Positions 13,501 through 24,800 are shown, numbered from the stretch's first letter. The stretch: DNA of 64,000 bases from Astropecten irregularis (GCA_963971285.1 OZ020246.1:25208494-25272493); one strand, 5' to 3'. Numbers and translations: made by a program. The notes: generated from the letters alone by a model not told the origin.

Positions 13501-14082
13501 ACAGGATACATGCCAACTTCACGCTTCACTGCGCACATGCAGTTTGATAGAAATCGTACCGGTACGATTTGGGTCGCGCTTTTTTGGCTGTGGGAACACA
13601 ACAAAAAGCGCGACTATTTGGGTCGCGATTTGGAGTGCGACCCAAATAGTCGCGCTTGTTGGTGTGTGAGAACGTGCTTAGTATAGCCCATTAGAGTGTA
13701 GTACATACGTGTACACAGTGTATCTGAAAAGGGCAGGATACAGACGAAGCAATATCAAAAGTAGAAAAGTAAGTGCACACATTTCACTGGAAAGTGGGCA
13801 CAAATTCTGGGAAACATGTTTCCAGCCCGCAATCAAACAAAGACAATGGGCAGCCATGCCAATGATTGCTGTTAAAAACATAGGAGGTGCAAAGTGAAAA
13901 TGAGATAAAAACCACCCGATGGTGAGGCGTCGCGGCCAAGGAAGCACAACGTGTAAACTCACCAGTACTTTTGGTTCCACTTTCTCTCCTTTTGTCTCCA
14001 TCCGAACAACCTTGATGACTCCATGTTGGAAACGCTCCCCGAGACAATTAAGCACGGACTCTGTTTGAAAGTAGTTCAAGCA
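1522..14082 (-). CDS. CARMIL: CARMIL-family (LRRC16) capping-protein regulator, N-terminal PH-domain exons, partial
   Basis: CARMIL proteins bind the actin capping protein and free barbed ends at the leading edge; they begin with a PH-like membrane-binding domain followed by leucine-rich repeats. Four consecutive coding exons are visible: 13963-14082 (120 bp), 2776-2826 (51 bp), 2305-2364 (60 bp) and 1522-1667 (146 bp). All have AG/GT boundaries; the first three are phase 0 at both ends. Joined, they read through a PH domain: GEKVEPKVL, then ALSKYRGFIL, then TPTKLEHEFHYLEIHHME, then AEEVDSIIEFIALEVKKCFP. This follows human CARMIL1/2 in order and spacing (KVENKVL, R-A-F/Y-L, F-S-Y-L-E-I/V, K-K/R-I/V-F-P). 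The last exon ends in phase 2 at GA|GTGAGTG, so the leucine-rich repeats lie off the left edge. The intron from 2827 to 13962 is about 11 kb and repeat-rich. Which vertebrate paralogue it matches best cannot be told from this domain. Confidence 0.85.
3751..3837 (-). CDS. Exon-like open segment inside the large CARMIL intron, unassigned
   Basis: An 87-bp open segment has a usable acceptor (AAGGCAG|GCA) and a strong donor (TTT|GTAAGT), and is phase 0 at both ends. It encodes 29 residues of helix-like composition, beginning ALLTLYTLVNRAKSEP. Splicing it into CARMIL would keep the frame but insert 29 residues into the PH-domain core, between KVEPKVL and ALSKYRG, where vertebrate CARMILs have none. 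It may be a cassette exon, an exon of an unknown gene, or chance. Confidence 0.2.
4676..4791. mobile_element. Short fold-back MITE, family D
   Basis: Left end TAGGACCTGTTTGTTTAATG, right end CATTAACAAACAGGCCCATA. The centre GCTAAAATGGGATCC is shared with the copy at 62744-62875. TA is present at both ends. Confidence 0.65.
5061..5412. mobile_element. Inverted-repeat MITE, about 350 bp
   Basis: Left end TAGGCCTTTTCACACTATCC, right end GATAGTGTGAAAAGGCCTTA. The inside has several CGGGTT / AACCCGG and CCGGATCGAA motifs. No coding capacity. Confidence 0.68.
6203..6326. mobile_element. Hairpin MITE, family A, degraded copy
   Basis: Shares TGCGATCATC, AAATCCATC and AATTTTCCGTTTA with the family A hairpins, but has lost the GGGGCC termini and carries indels. 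Confidence 0.55.
7330..7805. repeat. Tandem repeat (period about 191 bp) with hammerhead-like palindromes
   Basis: Two units start CACTTCTCGTAA(A/G)GTCTCAATG at 7448 and 7639. Each contains a palindrome (7461-7535, 7651-7726) with CTGATGA and GTTGAAACG, and ends with TTACATGGTGTTTCTGCAAAC. A related unit on the opposite strand is at 42775-43005. Confidence 0.7.
8651..8796 (+). repeat. tRNA-derived SINE-like repeat
   Basis: The 5' part GGATGGCTCAGTTGGTAGAGC is a tRNA-like A box; a degraded B box follows (AAAATCCCGCTCC). The tail TTTGTTCACTTTTCAATGAC then TCAGTCAGATTCCCTTGTGG is shared by all copies. It does not form a proper cloverleaf, so it is a repeat rather than a working tRNA gene. Confidence 0.75.
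9940..10223. mobile_element. Probable hAT-like MITE in CARMIL intron
   Basis: Ends CAGGGTTTGAAAT and, inverted, CAGGGCTTGAATT. Inside are several TCTAGTAAA / CTAGACCnGCTGTC(T/C)AGTG segments. No clear target duplication remains. Confidence 0.5.
12300..12407 (-). repeat. tRNA-derived SINE-like repeat in CARMIL intron
   Basis: Minus strand: GATAGAGCTCAATTAGTAGAGC, then TGGTACGGTATTCCAGGGGTCG and a good B box GGTTCGAATCCCGCT, followed by the family tail start TTTGTTCACTTTTC. Fragments of the same family: 31050-31110, 36478-36535, 56910-56975. Confidence 0.7.
13288..13678. mobile_element. Inverted-repeat MITE with two internal palindromes
   Basis: Terminal arms of about 46 bp start GGCACGTTCTCACTCACC and end GGTGTGTGAGAACGTGC. 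Each end also holds a palindrome, GCGCGACTATTTGGGTCGCG and its inverse. GC-rich and strikingly unlike the surrounding AT-rich intron. Confidence 0.72.
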
Positions 14083-14186
14083 CTAGAACCATTAATATCA
14101 CGATAATTAGATTAGATTTTGTAGTAGCACACAAATAATAATAAAGAAAATTCATAAAGCACTGGTCATTATCCATCCATCTCATT

Positions 14187-14760
14187 TGCAAGGGCTGTCA
14201 CCGGACAAGTCAACCGCAAGAAACTCGACTCGAGACAAGTCGACCACAAGGACAACTCGACTCTGAGACAAGTCAACTCCATCTCTTGCGATGAGACGCA
14301 CAGTGTATTGTATGTGTCTGGAATAATAATATAAGTGACACTGAAAAAAAAATTATCTTTGGAAGCAAAATAAGTGATGCTGCTAGCGCCATTCTGCAAA
14401 ACCCTGAAATAATTATTCTGGGTTTATTTTTTTTAATTCTCCCTTTTTAAATCTTATATCAGGCTAAACCTCTTTGAGAACGATTCGATATCTGCTCAGG
14501 GATCCGGGACTGACAAAACGTCACACCCTGGACCCAGTAACGGGGACCAATCTATTATTTCGGTATCACTTCTTTTCTTTTATATTCATTATTCAGATAA
14601 TTATCATTATTACATTGCAAAACGGTGCAATGGGGTCGACTTGTCTTGGAGTCGAGTTGTCTTTGTGGTCGAGCTGTCTTGGAACCAAGTTGTTGTGGTC
14701 GAGCTGTCTCGAATCGAGTTGTCCCGCGTTCGACTTGTCTGACATTTGCTGCGACAGTGT
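14187..14760. repeat. Inverted repeat rich in GTCGACTTGTC motifs
   Basis: The left side carries GACAAGTC(G/A)AC copies (14203-14285). The right side carries the inverse GTCGACTTGTC / GTCGAGTTGTC copies (14634-14742). Together they form an inverted pair around an AT-rich centre in the intron upstream of the first secure CARMIL exon. Confidence 0.55.
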
Positions 14761-15670
14761 ACTTTGCACTGTAAAAACCCAGTGACTGACTACAGAGTTA
14801 TTGAGGCCCAATGTCTTCTCTGGAATGAGCTTCTTAGTTGACCTCTTCTTTTGTCAAATTTATTTTTAAAAATGGAAAGAATTCCACTGACGGCCATGAC
14901 GGAAACAGGGTTATTTCCTCCAAGAGTTAACTTATTTGATGCAAGTCATGATGAACTTCAATCTCAGGAGTGAAAACTGGTGTAGCTTATCTAAATAGCG
15001 AGATTTTCAGGGTTTTTTTTACCTACAATTATACATTTTGAATGCAGCGGTAGCCATTTTTATCAAAATGCCCTCTGTTGGTCCCATAGGTTTGTGCACA
15101 AGTGATGGCTGTCAGTGGAATTCTTTCCAAAAAAATTATGAGGTTCCAACAAATACAATTCACAAACAAAACAATAAAAAAACATGAATCTGGAACTTAA
15201 AATCAAATTATGAACGTTACAATTAGAAACAATATTTTGAAAATGAGCATGACACTTTGTCAGTCTGTGCAACACTAATGAACTAGCATTAGCAAAGTAG
15301 CTACTAGCAATGTGGGAGTTGTTTACATTGTTGAAGGCCTGTGTTTCCGTGTTTGTGCACAGCTTATTATTGCAGACGACAAAATTACACTGACACACTC
15401 ACAGATCACACTGACAGAGTTAGAATTTGCACAAATGAATTTTGACTGTTTTTTTTGTCTATCTTCAACGTCTAAACATACAGAATCTGTGATGTTCCTT
15501 AGATAATAATGTCATGAAGCTAGTGCAATCCTTCCATTTTCTTGAGCCTGTTTTAAAAGGCCCTTTATAATGTCATGCAGCTGCAGTAAGGGGTAAGTTT
15601 GCAACGTACGTGCAGCGTGGTGACTTTTCGGTAGCCAACCAAATTTCTTACACACTTCCTCTAACTTTAC

Positions 15671-15712
15671 CTCACCTTCAAACTCCGCAGATAAAACGTC
15701 CCCGATGCTCAT
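15671..15712 (-). CDS. Candidate first coding exon of the CARMIL gene
   Basis: An ATG at 15712-15710 opens MSIGDVLSAEFEGE and reaches a fair donor, GAG|GTAAAG, in phase 0. That is the phase needed by the next secure exon at 14082. It lies 1.6 kb upstream of that exon on the same strand. The frame stays open to a stop at about 15512, giving up to 66 residues, so a short separate protein is possible. A stronger donor, AAG|GTGAGG, lies a few bases earlier but has the wrong phase. CARMIL N-termini before the PH domain are short and variable, so similarity does not decide. Confidence 0.4.
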
Positions 15713-16266
15713 TTTACCCACCAAACACACGCCACTCACATGGAGTAATGGCCACAACCGAACAGTTCCGCTAAAGACAAAAAATTCACTTTAAAACCCC
15801 ACGAAAGTACAAAGTTGACAAATCAGGAAGTGAACTGCTCTCGTGAACACTTGTGGGAGTGGTGCGCCATGTTTAGATTCCAAATGAATGATACTGTTCA
15901 CTGGTTTCCTGTCACACGGTCCCACCCACGCAGGTGGAGTGGGGAATTGCGTTCGGGAACCAGCCATTTAAGACTGACCTTATTTTCTTTCCAGGTCAGA
16001 AACTTTTAAGTGACGTCAGGGAATTCCCATTGTAAACAAAATTGTTGGGTTGAGTGCTCCAGTGCGCCCAATGAATAGAAATAATAGAAGCTATAGAGGC
16101 TAGCGAGGAAGGAAGTGCTTTGTTGTTTATAAACATGATTCATAAATTATGTAAACAGATTCCTTCCCCTCTTCCATATCTGCTGCTGACCATTTGCTTG
16201 AAGATCAAGTTTTATATATAAAAGAATATAAGGGAAAAGCTTTTACCAATAATTCCAGAACCTTTT

Positions 16267-16285
16267 GGGGGGGGGGGGGGGGGGG
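16267..16285. repeat. Poly-G run, 19 bases
   Basis: An uninterrupted run of G on the plus strand, upstream of the candidate CARMIL 5' exon. Length in the assembly may not be exact. Confidence 0.9.
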
Positions 16286-16439
16286 TAGACATGACGTCAT
16301 CAAACTTTCTCAACTGCTTCTGTTAAAGTTTGGTAGTGGGAAAACAATCATCATTTTCAAAGCATGCCTTTTTTTATGCAAAAAGTTTGAATCTAGTAGA
16401 TTTTTTTTTCTTCTTAGCCACAGACAAAAGTTGGACATC

Positions 16440-17060
16440 GGAAGAATGACTTGAGCCACCAAATTATATGACTCGTGAATAACACTGGTTGCTGAGTTAT
16501 TAATTAGCAATGAGTCACTCAGCAAATGACTTGGCTATTTGAGTCACTGTTGTCTCTGTCATTTTGAGCGAACAATCATATTGCTGTAGCCGGAATGACT
16601 TAAGACTCGAAATCAAGACTGAGCAACACTGGTTGCTCCGGCCAGCAATTATGACACATCACTCAGCAAATGACTCCAGTACATACTTGAGTAACTCAGC
16701 AAATTACTTAGCTGTTTAAGTCACCATGAAATTTTGGTCACTTTGAGTTTGAGCAAATTATTTCATTTGAGTCACTGAGCCAAACACCTTTAGCCATAGC
16801 TGTAGAATGACTAGTAAATACTCAAAAACTGTGAGTCACACTGGTTGCTGAGTCACTAAGCAATGACACATCACTCAGCAAATGACAGCAGTACTTGAGT
16901 AACTCAGCAAATTACTCAGCTATTTGAGTCACCAAGACATTTTGGTCACTTAATTTGAGTAAATTACTTCATTTGAGTCACTTGAGGCTTGTGAGCAAAA
17001 ACTGAGCCACAGCTGTAGAAATGACAACTCACGCCACATAATAAAGACTCATGAGTTACA
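16440..17060. repeat. Degenerate direct repeats rich in TGAGTCA
   Basis: CACTGGTTGCT(G/C) occurs near 16481, 16628 and 16839, and CACTCAGCAAATGAC near 16516, 16662 and 16872, giving about three diverged copies. TGAGTCA occurs exactly at 16511, 16540, 16768, 16832, 16849, 16925 and 16974. Confidence 0.65.
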
Positions 17061-18091
17061 CAAGTACATCATTAACACATTTAAATTCAAGGAACAAATG
17101 GAAGGACTCATTACATTTGCATGATTTTAACAGAAATAATTTATTTATAGATAAACATACTTAATCTTGAGCAAAAGACTCAGTTTAATTGGTTCAAAAA
17201 AATTGGATTTAAAAAAATGTAATTTCTGAAAAAGCAAGTAAAATCTAAAGTCTAATTTTCACAGAGGTGCAAAATAAAGCAGAAATAATCACCCAGCAAA
17301 ATATGACAATCGGGCTAAATTGGCTTTGAAGTGTAATGAAGACCAATATTTGTTATGAACCAACTCTTTCTGTGCTTTGTATTATCAAGATGCTTTATGA
17401 ATCTGTCACACTACATAAAATTCCTTATTACACAAATCAGCCAAATTCATAAAAGAGCCCAAATAGTACATTATTGGTTAAATTGTTTTGTTTGCTTGTA
17501 TTTTTCTTTTTGGAAGAGAGGATTCAAAGAGTTTGTTTTGCAAAACAGATAATTTTGGCCATTACAAATTGACTTAATCATGTATCTTATAGAAATTTAT
17601 GGAAACAACAGTTCATTTGGACAAATTATCGATTTTTGTTTTTCAATTAATTATAATTATGTCAAAATGTATTGCTGTTTCCTTAAATACAGAAAGGAAA
17701 AGCACGATTAAGTAAATTGTTCTGTTTTTGCAAATGAAGTATAATTTCATTCCAGTTATGTGCTTTACAAAACTGCATATAAAAACCTGTTTTTGTATTG
17801 GTTAAAATAAAAAACAAATACCAGGTACAGGTTTCTTTTAAACGGTTATCTTTCTCTCAAGAACATCAGTTCTTCCATGAGAATGGTCTACTACCTCAAT
17901 ATAATAGATAATCATAAACTTATACACACAAAAATATTCAAGATGAACAGCTTTTTTCATGGAGATTAGTTTCTTGGCTACCTGTAAATTACATTGTGTA
18001 ACATGGCCCTCAAGACATCATATCTGTATTACATTATTAAAACCTCAATTGACATTCATTTGAAATTCACAATACAATGACCACTCCAACT

Positions 18092-18335
18092 AGGGCCCAA
18101 TTTCATAGAGCTGCTTAAGTACAAAATTTGCTTAAGCATGAAAAGTCTTCCTTGATCAAACAGGATTGCCAACCAAATTTCTATGTGATGTTTCCTGCTT
18201 TTGACTTGTATTTGGCCACTGCTTGAAGAGCATAACATTCACAGAGTTTTGGCAGACAAACTTTTTTTATCTACCAAAGATTTGGGTACTTAAGCAAATT
18301 TTGGTGCTTAAGCAGCTCTATGAAATTAGCCCCAG
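18092..18335. mobile_element. Fold-back element near CARMIL upstream region
   Basis: Left arm AGGGCCCAATTTCATAGAGC followed by TGCTTAAG; right arm CTTAAGCAGCTCTATGAAATTAGCCCC. Related to family C by its termini and GCTTAAGCA motifs. Confidence 0.6.
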
Positions 18336-19550
18336 ATTGTAAGAGCAGATTCAACACATCTTTCATCTGTCGGACCAGTTTGAATTTGCTAAGTACAAAT
18401 GATGATGGAGCCATTTTAAGAATAAATGGCAGACAATCTTGGCAAGGTTGTACCATGGTTCTGCCATACAGTGCACACTGCTTCAACAAGAAGTCTCTAG
18501 CATGTGTGAAATTTTCAAGCCAGTTGAACAAATAACACAAATAAATTTCACCAGAATATGGATTTTCACACAAATGGGATGTTATCAATGAACAAGATTA
18601 AAAACAAAATGATTCCCTCCGTATACTTAATTATGAAAAGTTCTTTAAAGAGGATGGTCAATAATCTGATAATTAAAAAGAAAAAGAAAACCAGAACAAA
18701 ACAAGATGGAAAACAAACTAAAACAAAAAAGCAGTTCCCAATTTCACACAGCAGAAACCAGCTAAGCCCAAAGTTACGGCTATGCTTACTGTAAGCAAGG
18801 AATTGCCGCTAAACATATCTAGAAAATCAGTGCTCACAGCAAAAGGCCATATAACATTGCTTTATACTGTATATGTCAAGAATCGCTGCTAAGCACAATA
18901 TGAAGATTCTGTGCTTACAACAAGGATCAACTCTGCTTACCATAGAATTGCCACTATATCTTATCAGGGAATTTGATGTTTACAGAGAGGGCCAGTTCTG
19001 CTTACTGGAGGTACTGTAAGCATGGAATAGCAAAAGCAGCTTATAGACTAGAGATAAGCCATGAAAGTGGGCTTTGCCCTTTCCTTAGTCTAAAATGATT
19101 CATGTGTATTGAAAAAACAGAGAGAGTATTGTTAATTTAACACCAGTTTTTACCAATTCAATCCTTCATGTCTGTGTAACATTGTATATGTACATATTTA
19201 TCTCATTATTTCATGAAAACAGTTCAGTTTCGATAGATTTTAATACAATACACAAAATTATGACTCTCTCAGCCCGGTAATATGACTAAGAGTTTGTTTT
19301 TTCTGATGGTTATGTACACATATCATTACGAAATTTATAAAAAATATATTGATAAGTTGTGGTTCTCCATTTTAAACATAACAAATGTTACATTTGAATT
19401 GTTAAAATATAGATGGGTCGAATTGTGAGTGAAGAACAGTGTATATTTGAAAAGAAATTTCAAAAAAAGTGACTTTTAAATTTGGCTATTTAACTTTCCA
19501 TAGGCCCTTTCACGGATGAGCCGGAAGCGTGCAGTGAAGGTACAGGAGAA

Positions 19551-20009
19551 ATGCATTGTGGGAAAGTTTGCGCTTACAAAACCGCAAAAGGCCAGCCAAC
19601 TACAAAAGGGTCAATGCTTACACACACACTGAAAAACTGTGTAAAACAAGTATTTAAAAAGGCTTACGTAAAGTACAAAGCAATCCCCGTAACAGATGAT
19701 GTTATTGTTGCAGGAGAAAAAGTGTTTATTTTTGAAATCTTAAGATGCAAAATGTCCATACTGTTAAATGCTAATATTTCTGATTTCAAAAAAATTCTTC
19801 AAAAGCAATCCGAAGCAAAATATAACTTTCCCAAGACAATTTTATATGGATGTTTAGTGAGTGAGGGATATGATCTAGGTATGTTAGTGAGAAAAAAATT
19901 AAATGGAAAAATTGTATCCTTTGAGAAATGTTATGTAAAATGCTTTCATCTCATCCGCTTTCATTTGTATTGTATAAAAAAATGCAATCATCCTTTCAAT
20001 ATAACTTAA
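19551..20009 (+). CDS. Unrecognised open frame, 152 codons
   Basis: An ATG-initiated frame in the spacer between TRPC4AP and CARMIL. The product is basic with several cysteines and contains KKAYVKYKAIPVTDDVIV; no domain is recognised. The DNA is AT-rich, no signal peptide or membrane segment is seen, and the end (HLIRFHLYCIKKCNHPFNIT) looks like translated non-coding sequence. It could be a lineage-specific exon, a decayed element or chance. It is one of the few long frames not explained by a repeat. Confidence 0.15.
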   Translation: MHCGKVCAYKTAKGQPTTKGSMLTHTLKNCVKQVFKKAYVKYKAIPVTDDVIVAGEKVFIFEILRCKMSILLNANISDFKKILQKQSEAKYNFPKTILYGCLVSEGYDLGMLVRKKLNGKIVSFEKCYVKCFHLIRFHLYCIKKCNHPFNIT

Positions 20010-20437
20010 TCCTATTTTCCCAATTTTTTTTAAATAAAAAACTTTTAAAAATAAAAATGGGAAAAAATGAAGGAGTGTATATTTAGGCTTGTAGCAGATG
20101 TAGGAATTATTCAAAATTTGGGATTAAATAACTTCTTCATTTACTTTTAAGTAATTATTATTATTAAACAGGTTTTTCTATTTCTCCCATGACGTAGAAA
20201 TTGTCAATTTAAATAGATGTTAGTACAGATCTATAATTTGTTTTAAAATGATTGTAGGTTTTACTTCAAAGATGACGATTATTATAAATGTACGTCTTTC
20301 TCTTACTGCATTTTCAAAATGTGTATTTGAAAATTGAATAATTGCTTATCGGTTGACCGAAGAAACTTCATTATAGTCAGTGCTTAATGGTCACATATCT
20401 AGGTTACATACATTTTGTACATTCTGTGTGTTGAAAT

Positions 20438-20826
20438 TAGTGCTGGGCAAAATCACAAAATTTCATATCCAGTTACTGATTGCAAGAAAAATCAGGTTAA
20501 CAGTTAACCTATGTAATCACGTGCGACATGCGTGACATGTGCGATTTATGGTACATGTATACGTCTTCTTCAATTTTATTGTTGCTTTCGGAATGCTTTT
20601 TAGGATGTTGTTTTTCAGATCAAGCATTTAGATCAAGTATATACAATGTTTCTTTTAGATCCAGTTTGTGAAAAGCGTGTTTATACTTGGCAAAATGAAC
20701 AAAATAACGCCAAACGTTGGTCTCTGTTTTTCCCTTTCAGTTTCGGTTAACGATTAGTGAAAATTTATAACCGGATAATCAAATCCGAGTAAGTAAACCT
20801 AAAACCGGATAAAATGCCCAGCACTA
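20438..20826. mobile_element. hAT-like MITE with near-perfect 8-bp target duplication
   Basis: Ends TAGTGCTGGGCAAAAT and, inverted, TAGTGCTGGGCATTTT. Flanks GTTGAAAT (20430-20437) and GTTGAAAA (20827-20834) match at 7 of 8 bases. The terminal TAGTnCTGGGC resembles the larger element at 31794-33250, so the two may share a transposase source. Confidence 0.78.
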
Positions 20827-21166
20827 GTTGAAAACACTCATTTGTTTTTCATGTTGTCTTTGAATACTCGGATTGGGTAAACAAAAATAAGAAAAAGACA
20901 GATAAACAAACGAGCGGACAAACAAACAATCCAAATGCTAAACGCTGGCATCTGAACGTTCCATTTAAAACAAATATAACACAGTAAAAGTCTATGATTA
21001 GCTTATCAACTCCGATGACAACAAAAGCCAGTTGAGAGAGATGCTAAGAGATTTTGATAGTTAATTAACAAAGCTTGGGAGTCAACAAGCGTGTTCAGCC
21101 TGCTACTTCACCATGACAACAAATACATATTTTGTACATTTTACTCACTCTCAAAAAAAAATCCAT

Positions 21167-21172
21167 TTTATT
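21167..21172 (-). terminator. Possible poly(A) signal for TRPC4AP
   Basis: AATAAA on the minus strand, about 680 bp past the TRPC4AP stop codon. The stretch between (21173-21850) has no recognisable protein; its short open frames (for example 21452-21700) look like 3' UTR. The hexamer is common in AT-rich DNA, so this is weak evidence. Confidence 0.3.
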
Positions 21173-21850
21173 ATTATTTGTTTTTAAGATTGACCAGACC
21201 ATTATTAAAAAAAAACATTCCAGGCTAAAAATATGGACATCAAAATTCATTCCATTACATCACGCCATCATGACCATTTCTGTTTTTTTACAAAGTTCTT
21301 TCATAGCAAAATTTAGAAGTACGTGACAGAATATTTCGTTCGATATAAGACAACTAATGTCTACAATTACATTATCAAATCGGTAACCCAACGTCGTTTT
21401 AAGAGCGAAAGGAAAAGATGATTCCAATCGTTAAATGCAAGGTCATCTTTGTCACATTATTTCTGTCATCAAATCAAGTCTGCCAAACGTACCATCCCTG
21501 AGGCTTAATTCTGTAGCTCCGTCGTTTTTCTGCCAGACTCTCCCCCGGCCAACTTTCACCGTGTGCAGTCCGTGTCTACATCCGTTATCGTACAAAGTTG
21601 TCTGAGTCGTTGAATAGCTCCCTCTACAGTCAGCGCGCACACAGTGGATTACGGCGTCATCGAGCAACTTCAGCCTCCCCATCACAACGTCCTTGGACAT
21701 CTGTAGGTGACTACGTTGGAAGGTGAATACTTCTTATTCCGACAAATTTGAGATTTTCCGTCTGACCAGTAGCTTCAGGTTTTTGCATTCATTTTTTTCC
21801 GCGTTTGTTGACCAACTCCAGTTTTTTTTCGGATTTGTTTCTCCCCCCAT

Positions 21851-24800
21851 TTATGATGTCCTGGGCATGTCTACGTCCATATCCTTTGTCATAAGATCGT
21901 CCATGTGCAGATAATGCGCTATCGTGTACGGTGAGGTCACGTCCTCCTTGACTAACACGTTGGCGATGGCCGTCCACTTATCAAATGGAATGCAGGAACT
22001 CTGAGGGTATTAAGGAGAAAGATTTGATGAGGATTATTGACGACTAAATGAACATCAGCAGTGTAAATATGCAAATTAGTGAGCCAAATCACTCTGTGGT
22101 TGTCGCAAAATGCAAATGATATTTGCAGCAGCCAATGAGGCTGCTCCTCAAATAAACGTTGCCTACTTAAGTCAATTGTTTGCTGACCATGAATATCAAA
22201 TGGTATTTTTAATGGTGGTTTGTTTTATTGAGTAAGACATTTTGTGCTAAGCAATTATTTTGTGCTATACAACTCCATGATATTTGTGTAATGAATACCA
22301 ACTGCAAGCAATCAGGGCCCTATTTCATGGAATCCATTACGGCCTGTTTTTGTGCTTAAGGGCACTGCTACAGGTGTAATATATTTCATGAAATCTGTAA
22401 AGCAATCCGGTTAGCAAAGAATTTCTAGGCTAACCTTTTTTTTGCTAATGCACGCTGTCATATGCATTTGGCAGACAGTCCCTGCTTAATGACGTAGCGA
22501 GAAAGAAAACTTTCCTGTGAAATACGCCAAAAACGTCTGATATTTTGCTTATGGTAACAGATTCCATGAAATTGGGTCCAATTCAATAAAATTAATAAAA
22601 TGGCTGCCAGATTGTATTGAAAAAAAAGTATGACAATCATGTGACCGACTACCTTTTCTAGCTGAGTGGAGTCCTTGTCCTTGTGAAGATAGTGATCCCT
22701 CCAGAAAAATACCAGCTCCCTGAAAGACAAAATCCATACATTAACCGTCTGGTCCTCAAGGTGCCTGTGATTTCCCTGTCAATCAGTCAATAGCGCTCTG
22801 CACTAATGACGTCACACGAGTCCCCGGATGTCAAACAAACATTGACTCACGCACGTAGTGTACACCATGCATGAACGCGCACATACCACACGTTTGCATG
22901 GTTGCAATGTAATTTGCCTGAGATCCGATGTGCTATTTTTAGCACAAGTGCGGAGTGCTATTGCTTTCGTAATAGCCCTAGACTACCTCAGTTCTCTATG
23001 GCCGTTTACGAAACAGAGGCTCCAGCTTTGGCTTCTTGTCGTGAATCCATTCTAAAATAACTGGTATCAAAATAGAGGCTTTTGGCCGCGGTTCAGAAGT
23101 AGATTCTCTGGTTTGACAAGGAAAGCAGAGCTTTGGCTTCAATAAAAAACCACAACCTAGATTTCAGCATTTGGGTGACAATGCCTGAGCCTGAGTTTCA
23201 TAAATCCCCTATGGATTTATTGACTGAAGGAAAAATAAACGCAAAGTAAGCACAAGCCACAAAGATATTCAAAAGGTAACAACGAAAAATGTCTGCAGCA
23301 AGATTGACTTTTGACTATTATAGGGCTGGGTAGCTCAGTTGGTAAGAGTGCCGGTATGGTATTCAGGAGGGCGCTGGTTTGTATCCCGCTCCAATTTCAA
23401 TGACATAAAATTCAGCCAGTTTCCCTTGTGGTTATTTGACGATTGTAGAAAAAAATATTGACTGCAATTTAATTTGACGAACCTGAAGTTCTGGAGAAGG
23501 TAGCCTGGCTTGAGTTGGCTCTGCTCCTCATTCCTAAGCTCTGTCAGGTACTCCGGGAGCTCACCGGACCTCTCCGCAAACATCAAGAAGATGATGGTTG
23601 TATTCAAACAGCTCACGTTCTCCTGAATTGGACAAAGCGGATTCAAATTACAGACGATTCCTATTCTCCAAAATGGCCTTATGTGACCTTAAAGCTAGGC
23701 TTTACATGAAACTGTGACCCCCAGTGTTTATAAGCAGACGTCTTTGATTTCTCACCTGCGTAAGGATTTCCACATGGATGGTGTTGATTAGCTTGATGAG
23801 GTACTTGATTCTGATATCCCTCTTGCGTATAAACTGAAGGAGCGGACAGCCCATCATGGCATACTCTGAGATGAGGCAAAGAGAACAAAACTCGAGATTA
23901 ACAACAAAACAGCAAGTTTGGGGCAGAATTTGTTACAGAACCTAGATTGTGTATCACAACTACAAGTAGGGAAAGCTGATCTTGCAAGTGATTTTGAAAA
24001 GGCAGGCTGGTACAGAGGTACAGATTGTTACTTGGCTGGATGCAGTTATAATGAACACCACTACACGGAACATTTGACTTTACCAAACATCATCCTTGGC
24101 ACCCAATTTTCATGTACAATGCATAGGCATGCTGACTAGTGGCCTTTTCCAAACCTTGATTCAGACTCAGGCTTCGACTCAATCATTCATGTATGCTTAA
24201 AATATAGGTTGTGGTTTTTTATTGAAGCTGAAGCTCTGTTTTCTTTTTTTCAAACCAGAGAATCTACTTCCAAACTGCAGCCAAAAGCCTCAATTTTTAT
24301 ACATTTTTTTTTATAGAAATGGCGCCTGAGCCTGGGCCAGGGCCAGAGCCAGAGCCGGAGCCTGAGCCGGATTCAAAGCCAAGGTTTGGAAATGCCCCTT
24401 GTATGACTATAAAGAAGCTTCATTATTGGAGATTGTTGGCCAAACTTGCTGGCCAAGCTCAACAGCCAAACTTGCAGGCCAAGTTCAACAGCCAAACTTG
24501 CTGGCCTGTGGAATATAGCCCTCGAGGTATAGCATGGTACCCAGAGGACAATGGACAGGCCATCATGTCATACTCTGAGATGCAGCAAAGCAAACGGCCA
24601 AAAATAACAAAACAGCAGGTTTTGGACAAACGCTTTAAGGAACTAGTATCAGACTTTGTGAATTCATTCAGGACGGTTCCTAGCCAAATGTCTCGGGGAG
24701 GGCCAGGGATGGGCGTTGATCTCACCAAATTTGTCGGGCTGCTCCCACTGGAAGTGGTCCAGCGTCAGAATCAGACACCTGATGAACATGTTGGAGTCCA

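Larger units (their letters stand above)
2827..13962. other. Large CARMIL intron, repeat-rich
   Basis: About 11 kb separates the two PH-domain exons. It contains fold-back elements (4676-4791, 5061-5412, 6203-6326, 13288-13678), tandem hammerhead-like repeats (7330-7805), SINE copies (8651-8796, 12300-12407), a hAT-like element (9940-10223) and scattered TACATGTACATG-type microsatellite tracts. No secure exon was found apart from the doubtful one at 3751-3837. Confidence 0.6.
15713..21166. other. Spacer between TRPC4AP 3' end and CARMIL 5' end
   Basis: No secure gene. Contents: the presumed CARMIL promoter side (15713-16100, relatively GC-rich), a 19-base G run at 16267-16285, a TGAGTCA cluster (16440-17060), a fold-back element (18092-18335), repeated GCTTACTGTAAGC-like segments (18770-19030), one unrecognised open frame (19551-20009) and a hAT-like element (20438-20826). 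The rest is AT-rich sequence in which I see nothing. Confidence 0.5.

Noticed and set aside
21452..21700. Minus-strand open frame downstream of the TRPC4AP stop
   Set aside because: It lies in the presumed 3' UTR, has no recognised domain and is not needed: the TRPC4AP C-terminus is complete at 21851.
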